Shown in pieces: positions 1-10,641 of a stretch of DNA of 64,000 nt. The translations under genes and the position numbers were made by a program. The notes beneath the pieces are model-generated. The model made no database searches, was not told the DNA's origin, and worked only from the letters and a program-made list of their open reading frames with translations. The stretch lies in assembly GCA_946122785.1 (NCBI GenBank), contig CAMGYJ010000010.1:47017134-47081133 (forward strand). The letters are read 5' to 3'. The first letter of the stretch is position 1. Each line of letters opens with the position of its first letter. The stretch comes from Linum tenue. Taxonomy: Eukaryota > Streptophyta > Magnoliopsida > Malpighiales > Linaceae.

Positions 1-1054
1 TATTAGTTTTAAATCATGATTAATGGATAGTGTTGAAATTAACCTGACCGAAGTACTATTTTGAGTTGAACTACCTAAACACAACATGAAAAAAACAAGA
101 GACAAGCTCCATGAGCTCTATCATTTCCTCGTGAATTATTTTTGTTACGCATTAAATAATAATTAAAATGATGATATTGGAACATTAATGTTGAGATGAA
201 TAATTGTACGATTTTACGATTAATCTTGAGATGAATATTGGAACATTAGTATGATTATATGTTAGTTTCTATATGGAACTTAAAATCCTACGATTTTACG
301 ATTCCGATTTTACCCCAGTTTTCGATTTTAGGTAAAATCCCGATTTTGACTGCTTTGCCGCTCAAGACATCAACAACGCCGCGATATTACTAAGCGATGT
401 CGTTTAGTTAGAAACCATACCACAGCGAGTTGGATTTTGGCGAGGGCGGCCCGGCAAGCCCAACGGCATCGCAAGATGAGAAAAACGGTACCGTTTGATA
501 GAGAACAATGTCGCGGAATGAAAAACGACATTGTTTGATGGGACCGGGACGGAGCAGTTCAAGGTCGGCATCAATTAGTGAAAAGCGCTGCCGCGGAAAG
601 ATTAAACGGTGCAGAGGGATGAGAATTTGACCGCGTGACAATAATGAGCTGGTTTAATTAATTAGTATTTTTAATAATTATTTGAGAAGGTGTTGTTTAG
701 ATAAAAACGACTCCCGGGAGGTATCAACGACATCGCGGTATCATAAACGATATCGTTTTATTAAAAACGATATTGTAGTGGTTAAGAGCTCCGCCAAGGG
801 TGGCCCGCTAAGTCCAACGCGATATCGTAGTGGTTAAGAGCTCGGCCAAGGGTGGGCCGCTAAGTCCAACGCAACATCGTCATTGTAGCTTTGTTCCACG
901 TGAGATTCACGCAGAATCGAAATCGAGGCGGTTGAGACACGTGGGAGTTCACGACGGAGCAGTTGAGGAAGCGGTTTCATGGAGCGTGAAGACTACGAAG
1001 ATGTTTTTCGAATAAAAGCAGTGGAGCAAGGAGAGAGAAAAGAGAATCAAATAT
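1..1054. other. AT-rich region with degenerate short repeats, no gene
   Basis: No convincing gene. Positions 230-350 repeat degenerate forms of CGATTTTACGATT. Positions 380-900 repeat variants of AACGACATCGTTT, a low-complexity pattern of the kind found in non-autonomous plant elements. Open frames here have no recognisable protein features. Confidence 0.5.
769..872. repeat. 52-bp tandem duplication
   Basis: Two adjacent 52-bp units (769-820 and 821-872) share GTGGTTAAGAGCTC followed by GCTAAGTCCAACGC and differ at only a few bases. This explains the small open frame that starts at 830. Confidence 0.8.
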
Positions 1055-1134
1055 TATGCATGTTCGTCGACATGCATAATATACAGACAGGTAACGGAAT
1101 TTATATCTCTTTGTCAGATAAAGGTGGTTCTGCT

Positions 1135-1307
1135 TGATAAGAGAGAGTAATACGTGGAACAGAATAGATTCTCCACTATGTTACCGTTTGAGTGTTTCCT
1201 TCTTTGTAGCAACCTCTGCGTAGGTTTTGCTATTTCGGTTACTGCTGTATTTGTATAAAATCCATTGTTCAGTAATGTAAAAACTCAGCTTTCCATATTC
1301 ACTTACA
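1135..1307 (+). repeat. 5' LTR of copia element 1
   Basis: A 173-bp LTR. Its partner at 6081-6253 differs at three bases (1140, one in TTACCGTTTG, one near its end). ATTTGTATAAAATCC near 1255 is a TATA-like promoter candidate. Confidence 0.93.
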
Positions 1308-1377
1308 TGGTATCAGAGCTCAGTAGACTCCAACGAGTGTTGTGCTGATTTTTTTTTCCTGATTCCCTTCTCCCCAC

Positions 1378-1576
1378 CAATGTAGTCAAAAGCGAGTTTC
1401 TACGTAGAAACGTTTAGGTGATCTAAAAGCGTAAAATCGTATGTTTTTAAGTTTTAAAGCGGAGTTTTTAACTACATAAGTTATAAAAACTGAGATTTTA
1501 TGTAGAAGCGTTTTAGTGACTTAGAAATGTAAAATCGTAAGTTTTTAAGTTTTAAAACGCGATTTTGACTACATTG
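1378..1576. mobile_element. 199-bp hAT-like MITE nested in copia 1 leader
   Basis: Terminal inverted repeats start CAATGTAGTCAAAA at the left end, and the right end ends in the reverse complement TTTTGACTACATTG. The element is flanked by a perfect 8-bp duplication, CTCCCCAC (1370-1377 and 1577-1584). CA...TG ends with an 8-bp target duplication fit the hAT superfamily. Internally, two similar halves each carry GTAAAATCGTA followed by TTTTTAAGTTTTAAA, suggesting an internal duplication. It lies between the primer-binding site and gag, so it arrived after the retrotransposon or moved with it. Confidence 0.85.
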
Positions 1577-1618
1577 CTCCCCACTTTTCTGTTCTTATTC
1601 TTCCCCTGCCACCGCATC

Positions 1619-4600
1619 ATGTCAACTATTTCTGCTTCTTCCTCTTCTCTAGCTGCCTCCTCTTCTTCTTCTTCTTTCCCCATCTCCTTGTCGTCCAACC
1701 CCCAATTGACGGTGAAGCTGTCCCCGACGAATTATTTCCTCTGGAGGGCACAGCTTCAACCGCTTCTTCGTTGTTATCGTCTCGACGGTCACATCGACGG
1801 CACGCTTCCTGCGCCGCCCCAAACAATGGATGATCAGCCGAATCCTGCCTTTCAAGACTGGTATGAGCGTGATCAATTGATTCTGATCTAGATCAATCTC
1901 TCTTTGACGGAAGCTGTTATGCCTCATATCGTCAATAAGCATACTGCGAAGGAGGCCTGGGACACGCTGGCCGCTGTCTATGCTGCTGGTTCTCCAGTCA
2001 TTGTCGGCCAACTCCGTCGTGATCTTCACCACCTTCGCCGGGGGACGGACTCGGCTCATGACTATCTTCTCCGCGCCAAAACCATTTTCGACAAGATGGT
2101 GGCGCTTGGTGATCCGATTAAGGAGGCAGAGCTGGTGACTTCAGTGATTGATGGTTTGGATGAGGACTATCGTCCATTTACTCGGAATCTCGAAGCCCGT
2201 CTTGAGCCGATCTCCTTTGCTGATCTCAGTAGCCTCTTGCTCAACGAGGAGTTGCAGCTCCGCCGCTTTCAGTCGGCTTCTGGTGGTGGCGCGTCTCCCC
2301 AGGCGTTCTATGGTGGGCGTGGCCGTGGAACTGGTGGTTTTAATCGCCACCGTGGGGGGCGCTCTCGTGGCCGAGGGTTTCCAGCGATGGGCCGTGGTAA
2401 TTTTAACCCTTCTTATTTTGCAGGTCCCAGGCCCATGAATGCAGGTCCGAGGCCCGCTGCAGCTGGAGTGTTAGGGGCTGGGCCTCTTGGCCCATCTCCA
2501 CTTGTGTGTCATAATTGTGGGGGAAGGGGCCATACCAGGCCTCATTGTCCAAGCCCATTATACCAGCCCCAACCCAGTTACCCCTTTGGCCCGTCTGCTC
2601 ACTTAGCCCAATCCCCTCAACCTGCTTTTCAATCCCAACAATGGCTTCTCGACTCCGGGGCTAACCACCATTTGACCTCTGATCTCGATAATCTGGTTCA
2701 TCACTCTGAGTACACTGGCACCGATCAAGTTACCTTTGGCAATGGTAAACAACTTCCCATTTCTCATTCTGGCTCTTCTCACGCCATTCTTTCCTATACT
2801 TCTTATTCCCTCAATAATATTCTTCGTGTTCAAAATGCTCCTCATAATCTTCTTTCTGTTAGCTCGTTGACTCGCACTAATCCCATTTCGATTGAATTCT
2901 TTGATTCCTATTTTGTCATTAAGGACCGCCACACGAAGGCTGAACTTTATCGGGGATCCGCGGCTGATGGTCTCTATTCTCTGCCTCTGCATATTCAAAG
3001 TCGCGCCGCTCCTCGAGCTTTCACTGCCTCACTTGATTTGTGGCATCAACGCTTGGGTCATGCGAATCTTCGCGCTGTTAAGCATCTTTTGTCTTCCAAT
3101 TCAATAAATTATCATGATACTTCTGCTTCTCTTTGTTATGGATGTTGTATTAGCAAAATTCACAAACTTCCTTTTCCTTCCTCTCAATTTCGTGCCTCTG
3201 CGCCCTTGGAACTGATTTGTAGTGATCTTTGGGGTCCTGCACCTCTTCTTTCTTTTGATCATCAATCCTATTATATATTATTCTATGATCATTATAGTAA
3301 ATTCAGCTGGGTGTATTTTGTGCGCTATAAGTCTCAACTTCTCAATGTGTTTATCCAATTTCGGCAAATGGTTGAAAAAAATTTCGGTCTTCCTATTAAA
3401 ATTTTCCAGTCTGATTGGGGCGGTGAATATCAAGCATTGCCTTCTTATCTTTCCAATAATGGTATTGTTCACCGTTCCTCTTGCCCATATACCCCCAAAC
3501 AGAATGGTTGTGCCGAACGGAAGCATCGTCATATTGTTAATAATGGGCTTGCTATGTTACATCAGGCCTATGTTCCGCTCAAATATTGGTCTCTTGCTTT
3601 CGATACGGCCTGTTATCTCATTAATCGTACTCCTACTCCTCTTCTTCAAAATTCCTCCCCTTTCACTACCTTGTTTCATACTTCTCCTGATCTTCTCAAT
3701 CTTCGTGTCCTTGGTTGTTTGTGTTATCCTTGGCTTTGTCCTCTCACCTCTAATAAACTTGAGCCTCGTTCTACTCCTTGTGTCTTCTTGGGTTATAGTC
3801 ATTTACATAAAAGTTATCGGTGTCTTGATCGTAAAACTGGTCGTATATATGTCAGTCGCCATGTACTCTTTGATGAATCTGTTTTTCCATTTCGAGATAA
3901 CCCACCCAATGCCCCCGACACTATTTCACCTACTGCTTTTCTCCCGGAGCCCATTTCTCTTCCCCTTCCTCCATCTTTCCTCGGCCCATCCTCTTCTCCT
4001 ACTATTCCTTTTCCATCTCCTGCCCAGCCCACTTCTATTCCTCAACCCAGCCCGCTGCCTTCCTCTCCACTATCCCCCATCCGCCCCACTGAGCCCACTT
4101 CCCTCCTTCACCCGACCCAGCCCACTGAGACAACTAATAATCCTACACTAAATCTGCCCACCCAGCCCACTCAACTCCTAGCACCTGCTCCTTCCACCGA
4201 GCCCATTGCCCCTATCCCACCCCCACCTACCTCTTCTCGGCCTCTTCTCCAGTACCATCGCCGACCCCTCCCTCTGCCGCCTCCCCACCGCCTCTTCTTC
4301 AATATCACCGCCGCACTAATCCTCCCCAACCCCCTGTCTCCTCCCCATCCCCCACCCCTTCCCAATCACGATCCAACCTCCCCACACCCTCGACTCCTTC
4401 CTCTCGGCCTCCCTTCAACACTTCTCCCCGAATTGTCCCTGCTCCTACCCCGATGCCTCCTCCCCGCCGAATGACCACTCGCACTCAGACGGGAAAATTG
4501 AAACTCCGTCAATTCCTTGCCGCCGCTCCTACTGGCATACCCACCGTTGCTGTCCAGGCCCTTAAATCCCCTCTTTGGCGTGCCGCGATGACCACGGAGT

Positions 4601-6083
4601 TTGATGCGCTCCTTCGCAATCATACCTGGGATTTAGTTCCCCCCCCCCACCAGATTGCAATATTCTTACAAATCGTTGGGTTTTTGTGGAGAAAACCAAC
4701 CCTGATGGTTCACTTGAGCGCCAGAAGGCCCGACTCGTTGCTCGCGGTTTTCAGCAGATTCCGGGTCACGACTTTGGCCAAACATTCAGCCCGGTGTTGA
4801 AACCGGCCACACTTCGTCTTCTGCTCGGGATTGCAGTCTCCAACTCCTGGCCGCTTCACCAAATTGATATTTCGAACGCGTTCTTACATGGGACCTTGCA
4901 GGAGGAGGTATATATGCAGCAACCTATTGGTTTTGTTGACCCGGAACGCCCTGATCACGTCTGCCGTCTCAGAAAGTCTATCTACGGCTTGCGGCAAGCT
5001 CCTCGGGCATGGTTTACCTGCTTATCTCAGACAATTCGTGAGTTTGGTTTTGTTGCCTCCAAGACTGACCCTTCCCTGTTTATCTATCGCACTCCCACTA
5101 CTGCTCTGTATATGCTTGTGTATGTGGATGACATTGTCATCACAGGGAATAATTCTGAGGTTCTTCAACAGCTCTTGCTACACCTTCGGTCTAAGTTCGC
5201 ACTCCGTGATCTTGGGCAGATGTCTTATTTTCTCGGATTGGAGGTACACTATACTTCTGATGGTCTTATTCTCAACCAACGGAAATACATTCTGGAACTA
5301 CTGGAAAGGTCAGGGATGTCTCAGTCGAAGTCTATTTCTACACCCTGCACGGCTGACCAGCTGATACAAAGTGCCTCTGATGTCTCTCCTGCCTTTCATG
5401 ATCCCAGTTTCTACCAGAGCATTGTGGGTGGTCTTCAGTACTTGAGTTTCACCCGTCCCGACATTTCCTTTGCTGTCAACCATGTGTCCCAATTCCAGCA
5501 ATGTCCCACTGATGCTCATTGGACAGCCGTCAAGCGTATTCTCCGATATCTACAGGGCACGCTCACTCAGGGTCTTCTTTTCCAACGATCCACTCAGCCA
5601 CAACTTCATGGTTATTCCGATGCATCTTTTGCCTCCTGTCCCAGCGATCGTAAGTCCATCTCTGGTTATGCAGTCTTCTACGGCAAGAATTTGGTTTCCT
5701 GGTCTACACGGAAGCAACAGGCTGTTGCTCGATCCTCCACCGAATGTGAATATCGGGCACTCGCCACGGTTGCATCCGAAGTCATTTGGCTTCAAGCCCT
5801 CCTCACTGAGCTCGGACAGTCCACTTCAGCTCCAGTTCTTTGGTGTGATAATCTGGGAGCGACTTATCTTGCTCATAATCCGGTTTTTCATACTCGCTCG
5901 AAGCATCTCGAAATCGAGTTTCACTTCGTCCGTTACAGAGTCAACAAGCAGCAAGTACATGTGCGCTATCTTCCAGCCACCGATCAGCTCGCAGACGTCC
6001 TCACGAAACCTCTGTCTCGCCTTCCTTTTCGGAATTTCTGCTCCAAGTTTCACCTCGTCGAGGTTCCACTTGCGGGGGCGTGA
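1619..6083 (+). pseudogene. copia 1 gag-pol, interrupted
   Basis: The frame starts at ATG 1619 (MSTISASSSS). A TAG at 1889-1891 interrupts gag. The frame then runs on to 4474 and carries a CCHC zinc knuckle (CHNCGGRGHTRPHC, near 2508), the protease motif LLDSGANHH (near 2646), the GAG-pre-integrase segment (LWHQRLGH), and an integrase core with D in CSDLWGP, D in QSDWGGEY and E in NGCAERKHRH. A frameshift in the proline-rich stretch between about 4260 and 4290 moves to the frame containing 4453-4640. A second shift at the C run near 4638-4648 leads into RT (YVDDIVITG near 5120) and RNase H (SDASF..., near 5615), stopping at 6083. The product could only be made in pieces. Confidence 0.9.
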
Positions 6084-6253
6084 TAGGAGAGAGTAATACG
6101 TGGAACAGAATAGATTCTCCACTATGTTACTGTTTGAGTGTTTCCTTCTTTGTAGCAACCTCTGCGTAGGTTTTGCTATTTCGGTTACTGCTGTATTTGT
6201 ATAAAATCCATTGTTCAGTAATGTAAAAACTCAGCTTTCCAGATTCACTTACA
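6081..6253 (+). repeat. 3' LTR of copia element 1
   Basis: A 173-bp copy of the 5' LTR, directly preceded by the polypurine tract and followed by the CTGCT target duplication. Confidence 0.93.
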
Positions 6254-6468
6254 CTGCTGTGCAATCTTTGCTTGTAAGTGTGGTATTGGACTATTGGTTA
6301 ACTTTTTCGAACGGATGTTCAGGTTGCAGACCAGCGGTATAACCACTAGATCAAGCATTTGTTCACGATCAATGTTAATGTTATATGATCTTAAGCGCAC
6401 GCCCTCCTGTGTTTGATATGAAACCAGCTTGGTGGTCTCTTAATTGCTTTTATGCTTTGTGCTAACAG

Positions 6469-6806
6469 GGGCTCATTCCTGAAGGGAAGCTGGACGCTTC
6501 CAACACGCCGTATTATGAGCCGTTCACTGAAGACGTGAGAGCCGAGATCGAGAGAGAAGGCTTGTTTGCTGTGGATCGCCTGGAGACCATCGTGATCCCA
6601 TGGGATGGATGTAATGGAGGAGGAACGCAGCATGACAGGGCGACCACGGCGAGGAACATGGGGAAAGCGATTAGAGCCGTGGACGAGGCGATGATTCGGA
6701 GCCATTTCGGTGGAGGAGATGCGGAGTGGAGTTTATGGACCGTTTGTTTCAGAAGTTCGGTAGGATCATGGTGGATGACTCGAAGGAAGTTGAGCATGTC
6801 AGTATG
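6469..6806 (+). pseudogene. SABATH methyltransferase last-exon fragment (copy A)
   Basis: After an AG acceptor at 6467-6468 the reading frame gives GLIPEGKLD, later [14 protein letters not shown], then [20 protein letters not shown]. This is the order seen in the C-terminal half of SABATH carboxyl methyltransferases: the G-L-I-P-E-x-K-L-D segment, the E-x-E-G-x-F-x-x-D-R-L-E segment, and the R-A-V-x-E-x-x-x-x-x-H-F-G segment. These enzymes methylate small-molecule carboxyl groups such as salicylate, jasmonate or IAA using SAM. The SAM-binding N-terminal exons are absent. A 5-bp insertion after GGDAE, relative to the copy at 25850, shifts the frame. Recognition of the family is from the motif pattern only. 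Confidence 0.7.
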
Positions 6807-6890
6807 AATCTTTGCTTCAACAATATCTTCTGTTGTTTAACTAAGCCATAGACTTTCGCATGTGATGGTATCAGGCTGCCAATGATGATA

Positions 6891-7469
6891 ATGGTATCAG
6901 GATTAAACATCAACATTAGGCCTGTGAAGTGCAGATAGAAGAATGACCTGAAACTGTTGCTGAAGCACGCGATCAAGAATTAAGAATGACCTGAAACTGT
7001 TGCTGAAGCAGATGAAGAATTAAGATGACCTATTAACTCTGCATTAGTCTCATCCATTTCAACACAACAGTAAGCAAAGAGAATCATACCAGTAATTGTT
7101 CCAACATCATTGACAACCACCAACAAATAACCCAAATTTAATAATAAGAACATCTATATGTCAAATCTTCAACAGAATTAAGCAGAGCGCAGAAAACAGA
7201 AACTATCTGCATCCAGCAAATTTACAAAAAAGAACATGTACATGGCAAGACTTCAACTGAAGTTGCAGAAAAAACATGTACATACATCACAAACAACAAA
7301 CAGAACGATAATAACCACAAAGAAAGGAAGATTAGAAAGCAAAACATAAATTCAATCGCTCTTCTCCCAATCAAAGCGAACAGGAACAAATTGAAAATTT
7401 CAGAACAGCAAAGAAGAACGTATTGAAGAACAAAATAGAAATATTGAACTGGTTTTCAGAAGCAACTCA
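6891..7469. other. intergenic, nothing recognised
   Basis: AT-rich sequence with a short direct repeat (GAATTAAGAATGACCTGAAACTG-like units near 6940-7000). I see no coding segment. Confidence 0.4.
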
Positions 7470-8215
7470 GATTTGGTTGGTTTCAGTCCCAAGTGGCAAT
7501 TTCGTCAACTTCTTGCCCCCTCTCACTTTATCTCTTGTTAGCATTGCCCATCTGGGAATCCACACAACACATTCAAAAATATAAAAAGAGAGATACTGAG
7601 TTTATCAGTACAGCTAACTAAACCATACTCCCACGCTTTCCATGTCTGCTGCTGCTGCTCCTGTTCCTGCTCTATGGTTAGTATGTGCCTGCAACAGTAA
7701 AATCAAGAGAAGTGAGGAGCAAGTTCATTTTTTGGGGGTTGCGGTAGGAGTAAGGTCAACCGGTGAATACAAAAGTGAAAAATACATTGGCTGTTCCACC
7801 AACTGTCACCCATCCTGCTGATCCATAATCACCACCACCGTCAGTTTATGTTGTTCCTCCCCGTGGATAGGGCTCGAGCACGAACTCGACGAAACCATGT
7901 TATCGGAATCTTCATTGCTACCGTCTACCGCTGTGCTCTGCAGAGAGTCGAAAAACAGAGAAGGTGAAATTTAAAATATAGCCGAAGAAGATGATAAATA
8001 AGAGCTCACCATCACAGGCGATTCTGTCCACCGCCGTTGGTCCTCCTGTTCCAAATCGATTTCGTCTTCCTCCGCTTTCGGGTTTGGGTTCCACGACGAC
8101 TAGCAGCGAGAAAACTTTTAGGGTTTTCGCTGCAAGATAGAAGAAGGGGATTATGGAGTGAGAAAGAGGGTGAACCATTTGCCTCCCACGAAGTACAATC
8201 GTAGCCAACTAGCGT
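7470..8215 (-). pseudogene. possible multi-exon minus-strand gene remnant, unrecognised
   Basis: On the minus strand several exon-like pieces lie between splice-like signals. One ends about 8009 before GTGAGC (frame EEDEIDLEQEDQRRWTESP). A second spans about 7940-7810 and ends before GTGACAG. A third is at about 7690-7627, after TTACTGTTGCAG. A last piece is at about 7555-7470, with frame MLTRDKVRGGKKLTKLPLG ending at a TGA. The 7797-8215 part has a diverged copy at 19970-20372. I could not join the pieces in one frame, so this may be a pseudogene. I do not recognise the protein. Confidence 0.3.
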
Positions 8216-8307
8216 GAGCGAGTCTGTGAGCAGGGTTAAGGGAGTGGGAAAACTGGGGATAGCAGAATGGAACGGCGAAGAGACAGACATGACCGAGCAC
8301 TGACCGG

Positions 8308-9011
8308 TAGGGCTGGGCATGCGGGCGGATCATCCGCGGATTTGGACCGACCCACCCGCATTTGACCCGAATTTCGTTAAGTGGATGGGTCAGTGGGTGG
8401 GTGACGGGTTGTGCTGGGAGCCATCCGCCGGGTGGTGGATGGGTTGTGGGTGAGTGTGCGGGTGACCCGCTCAATCCAACAGTAAAAAGATCAAAGTTGT
8501 TGGCGCTAGAGAGAGGAGAGTGTAGACTTTAGATATAAACTCGGACTGCTCCTCGAGTTTGAACCTCAAAGCCAACCTTCCAAATAGATATCCCCTCTTA
8601 TTCCCTTTACTTTTTCCTCTAATTCTTGTGCCTAGATCACCGCTTTTTCCTTTGTGGAATTATTTTCCTTAGTTTCTTGCACCAAATAATCGTCTCAATC
8701 TGTAGAAAACTCTTTCATAATAGAATTTCTATCCAATTTAAGAACTAATTCAACATTTTTTGCCCTATTTCAACTTCTTGTTTCCCTCGATGATTCTCTT
8801 CACCTATTATCATGTCAAGTTGACTCCTTTATATTATATACATTGTGATGTGGGTGAACCCACAAACCCACCCGCATCATCCACCATCCGCCCGACCCAA
8901 CCCGAGACTAAATGTGGGTGGGTGGTGGGTTAAAAATTATCAATCCGTGTAAGCGCGGGTGGGTGCATTTTATGGTCAAAATCCACTCGACCCACCCAAT
9001 GCCCACCCCTA
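8308..9011. mobile_element. non-autonomous TIR DNA element, about 0.7 kb (hAT- or MULE-like)
   Basis: The ends are TAGGGCTGGGCAT (left) and the reverse complement of ATGCCCACCCCTA (right). The 10-bp sequence ACTGACCGGT is present on both sides (8299-8308 and 9011-9020). If the element is TAGGG...CCCTA, the duplication is 8 bp (CTGACCGG), as expected for hAT. If it is AGGG...CCCT, it is 10 bp, which would fit Mutator-like elements. Both ends consist of degenerate GGGTGGGT-type repeats (8320-8470 and 8860-9000). No transposase is present. The inner 8480-8850 is AT-rich. Confidence 0.75.
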
Positions 9012-9510
9012 CTGACCGGTGCTTGCTTGATTTCGGTGGAAATTGATAGTAGGAACGTCTACAGTAGCGCTGATTGTGGAGTATGGGCGGTGACCTGCTT
9101 TTGCTGGACCGAGGGGAAGGCCGAGGGGAAGGCCGAGATATAGGAGTACGGCTACTCTAAGTAGGGAGGAAAGTGCTTTCGAGGAGCTTCTCCACTGCTT
9201 GGGCGCTAGACGCCAAGAATTGAAACAATGTTTAGAGTCTTTGGGGCGAAAAAACGTACACCCCTTTCATGTTTTACAAGAATTGTTATTGATCTCATGT
9301 CAGTGTTCTACTTAGCATGTAGCTAACCAAACTCTTTTAGATTTGTAAGCTTATCGCCTTAGAAACCTCTGTTATCGCTGCTTCTTTGATCTAAAGCAGA
9401 CCGTAACTATGTATGTTCTTAATTTAGTTCCCGAAGACAGACAGTAGGGAGCACAACCAGACATTTCTCAGATACAAGATATGTACAAGGAGCCAAACGT
9501 GACCTTTACT

Positions 9511-9717
9511 TCAACCATGTTCTTGTGTGCTTTCTTTTGCAGAATCTAACATCTTGATGAAGAGGAGAGCCCTCCCATTATTGGCAGAGTGTCCACAAAC
9601 TCCCCAAAGAGGCATCGAACTGTCTTTGATTCCAGTCCATGGATTCACATCATACTCAGAAATCCAAGAACACATTTTGTAGCGAGAACTAGGTTTTACG
9701 GTCGGTAAGCTACCAAC
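9511..9717 (-). CDS. exon-like coding segment, unrecognised
   Basis: After a CAG acceptor (complement of 9718-9720) a minus-strand frame of 68 codons stays open to a TGA at 9511-9513. It includes MCSWISEYDVNPWTG, then SMPLWGVCGHSANNGR, then ALLFIKML. The composition is protein-like (W, G, C, P spread through a globular-looking sequence). No partner exon was found next to it, so it is probably a captured or relic exon. I cannot assign a family. Confidence 0.3.
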   Translation of the reverse strand, partial: VGSLPTVKPSSRYKMCSWISEYDVNPWTGIKDSSMPLWGVCGHSANNGRALLFIKMLDSAKESTQEHG

Positions 9718-9849
9718 CTGAATAACGACGTTTGATGAGGTTTGGTGTTCGAAACCGGTAATATACCCGAAAATGTTTTTCAGGACATCTGCTTTTGTCT
9801 ATTTTTTTAACGATTTTCCAAACCCTATTAGTTATTACCAACACTTCCA

Positions 9850-10440
9850 TTTCGCGTCGTCTTCTCGGTGCCTGCAGCTTGGTCTCGTTGCTGCCGGTGC
9901 CGTCCTTCTTCTGCTCGCCCTACCTTCGCCATCATCACTTCCTCGAGCTGCTGCAGCTTCAGGAACCGCCAGAATAAGATACGAAAACCAGCAACTTCAC
10001 ACAAAAATAGCAGTCTTTCCATTCTTCAAGTAATTTCCACTTTCAAGTTACGGCGATTACAATAGAGCTTAGGGCGATAATTTGCAATCGCCAAGAATGT
10101 ATTTCCGCGCGTAGCCCTCTTGATTGCATCGCAGTGTCAATCTTTCTCCCTCATCAACAGCAGCTATATCTGTGTTCATCAGCCCTCCTCCCAGGTTTGG
10201 TTGCCGAATGGGTCTTTGTTTAGTGGGGACAAAAGAGAGACGTTGAGTAGCCGTGAGATTCTCAATTTCTTAGTAAGGAAGAAGGACGCGAGGAAGATAT
10301 TGAAGCGCAAGGACAGTGACGCTGGGGAACGAGGTATGGTATCCCTACTCCATCCAAGTTTTCCTTTTTGGTTTCCGATTAACGAACGGCTATTAGGTCG
10401 CTGGTTTGAATGCGAAGAGTGATTGTGCATGTTGATTCTT
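9850..10440 (+). pseudogene. duplicate of transporter gene 5' end (start codon lost)
   Basis: The sequence from about 10117 to 10430 repeats that of the transporter gene at about 27690-28080, and the weaker match reaches back to about 9850. The first exon is at 10240-10333, 94 nt as in the parent, and is followed by GT. Its start codon is ACG at 10240-10242 where the parent has ATG at 27831. No later transporter exon follows: the sequence passes into SABATH sequence near 10455. This is a truncated pseudogene copy of promoter, leader and exon 1. Confidence 0.8.
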
Positions 10441-10641
10441 AGAGCTGATGTAATACGAAGAGTGATTCTTGATCCCATGGGATGGGTGTAATGGAGGAGA
10501 AACGAAGTGTGACAGGGCGACCACAGCCAGGAACATGCGGAAGGCAATCAGAGCGGTGAACGAGGCAATGATTCGGAGCCATTTCAGTGGAGGAGATGTG
10601 GAGTTTGTGGATCACTTGTTTCAGAAGTTCGGTAGGATAAT

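Larger units (their letters stand above)
1135..6253 (+). mobile_element. Ty1/copia LTR retrotransposon 1 (degenerate)
   Basis: A 5,119-bp element with 173-bp LTRs (1135-1307, 6081-6253), each starting TGATA and ending TTACA. It is flanked by the 5-bp target duplication CTGCT (1130-1134 and 6254-6258). The primer-binding site TGGTATCAGAGCT follows directly at 1308-1320, and a purine tract, GCGGGGGCG, precedes the 3' LTR. By eye the LTRs differ at 3 of 173 positions. Domain order is gag, protease, integrase, RT, RNase H, which places it in Ty1/copia. The coding region has one stop and two frameshifts, so this copy is not autonomous. The paralogous sequence at 19540-19560 reads straight through the insertion point. 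Confidence 0.95.
1055..6890 (+). pseudogene. SABATH-linked repeat copy A, split by copia element 1
   Basis: Host sequence interrupted by the 1135-6253 element. The left part (1064-1134) matches 19475-19550 and 25645-25710. It contains the end of an exon-like segment (CATGCATAATATACAGACAG) followed by GT. The right part from 6254 continues the match, with a second exon-like segment near 6324-6380 and then an intron ending in CAG at 6468. I do not recognise the upstream exon-like segments. The last part is SABATH-like (separate entry). All copies in the window are broken. Confidence 0.6.
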
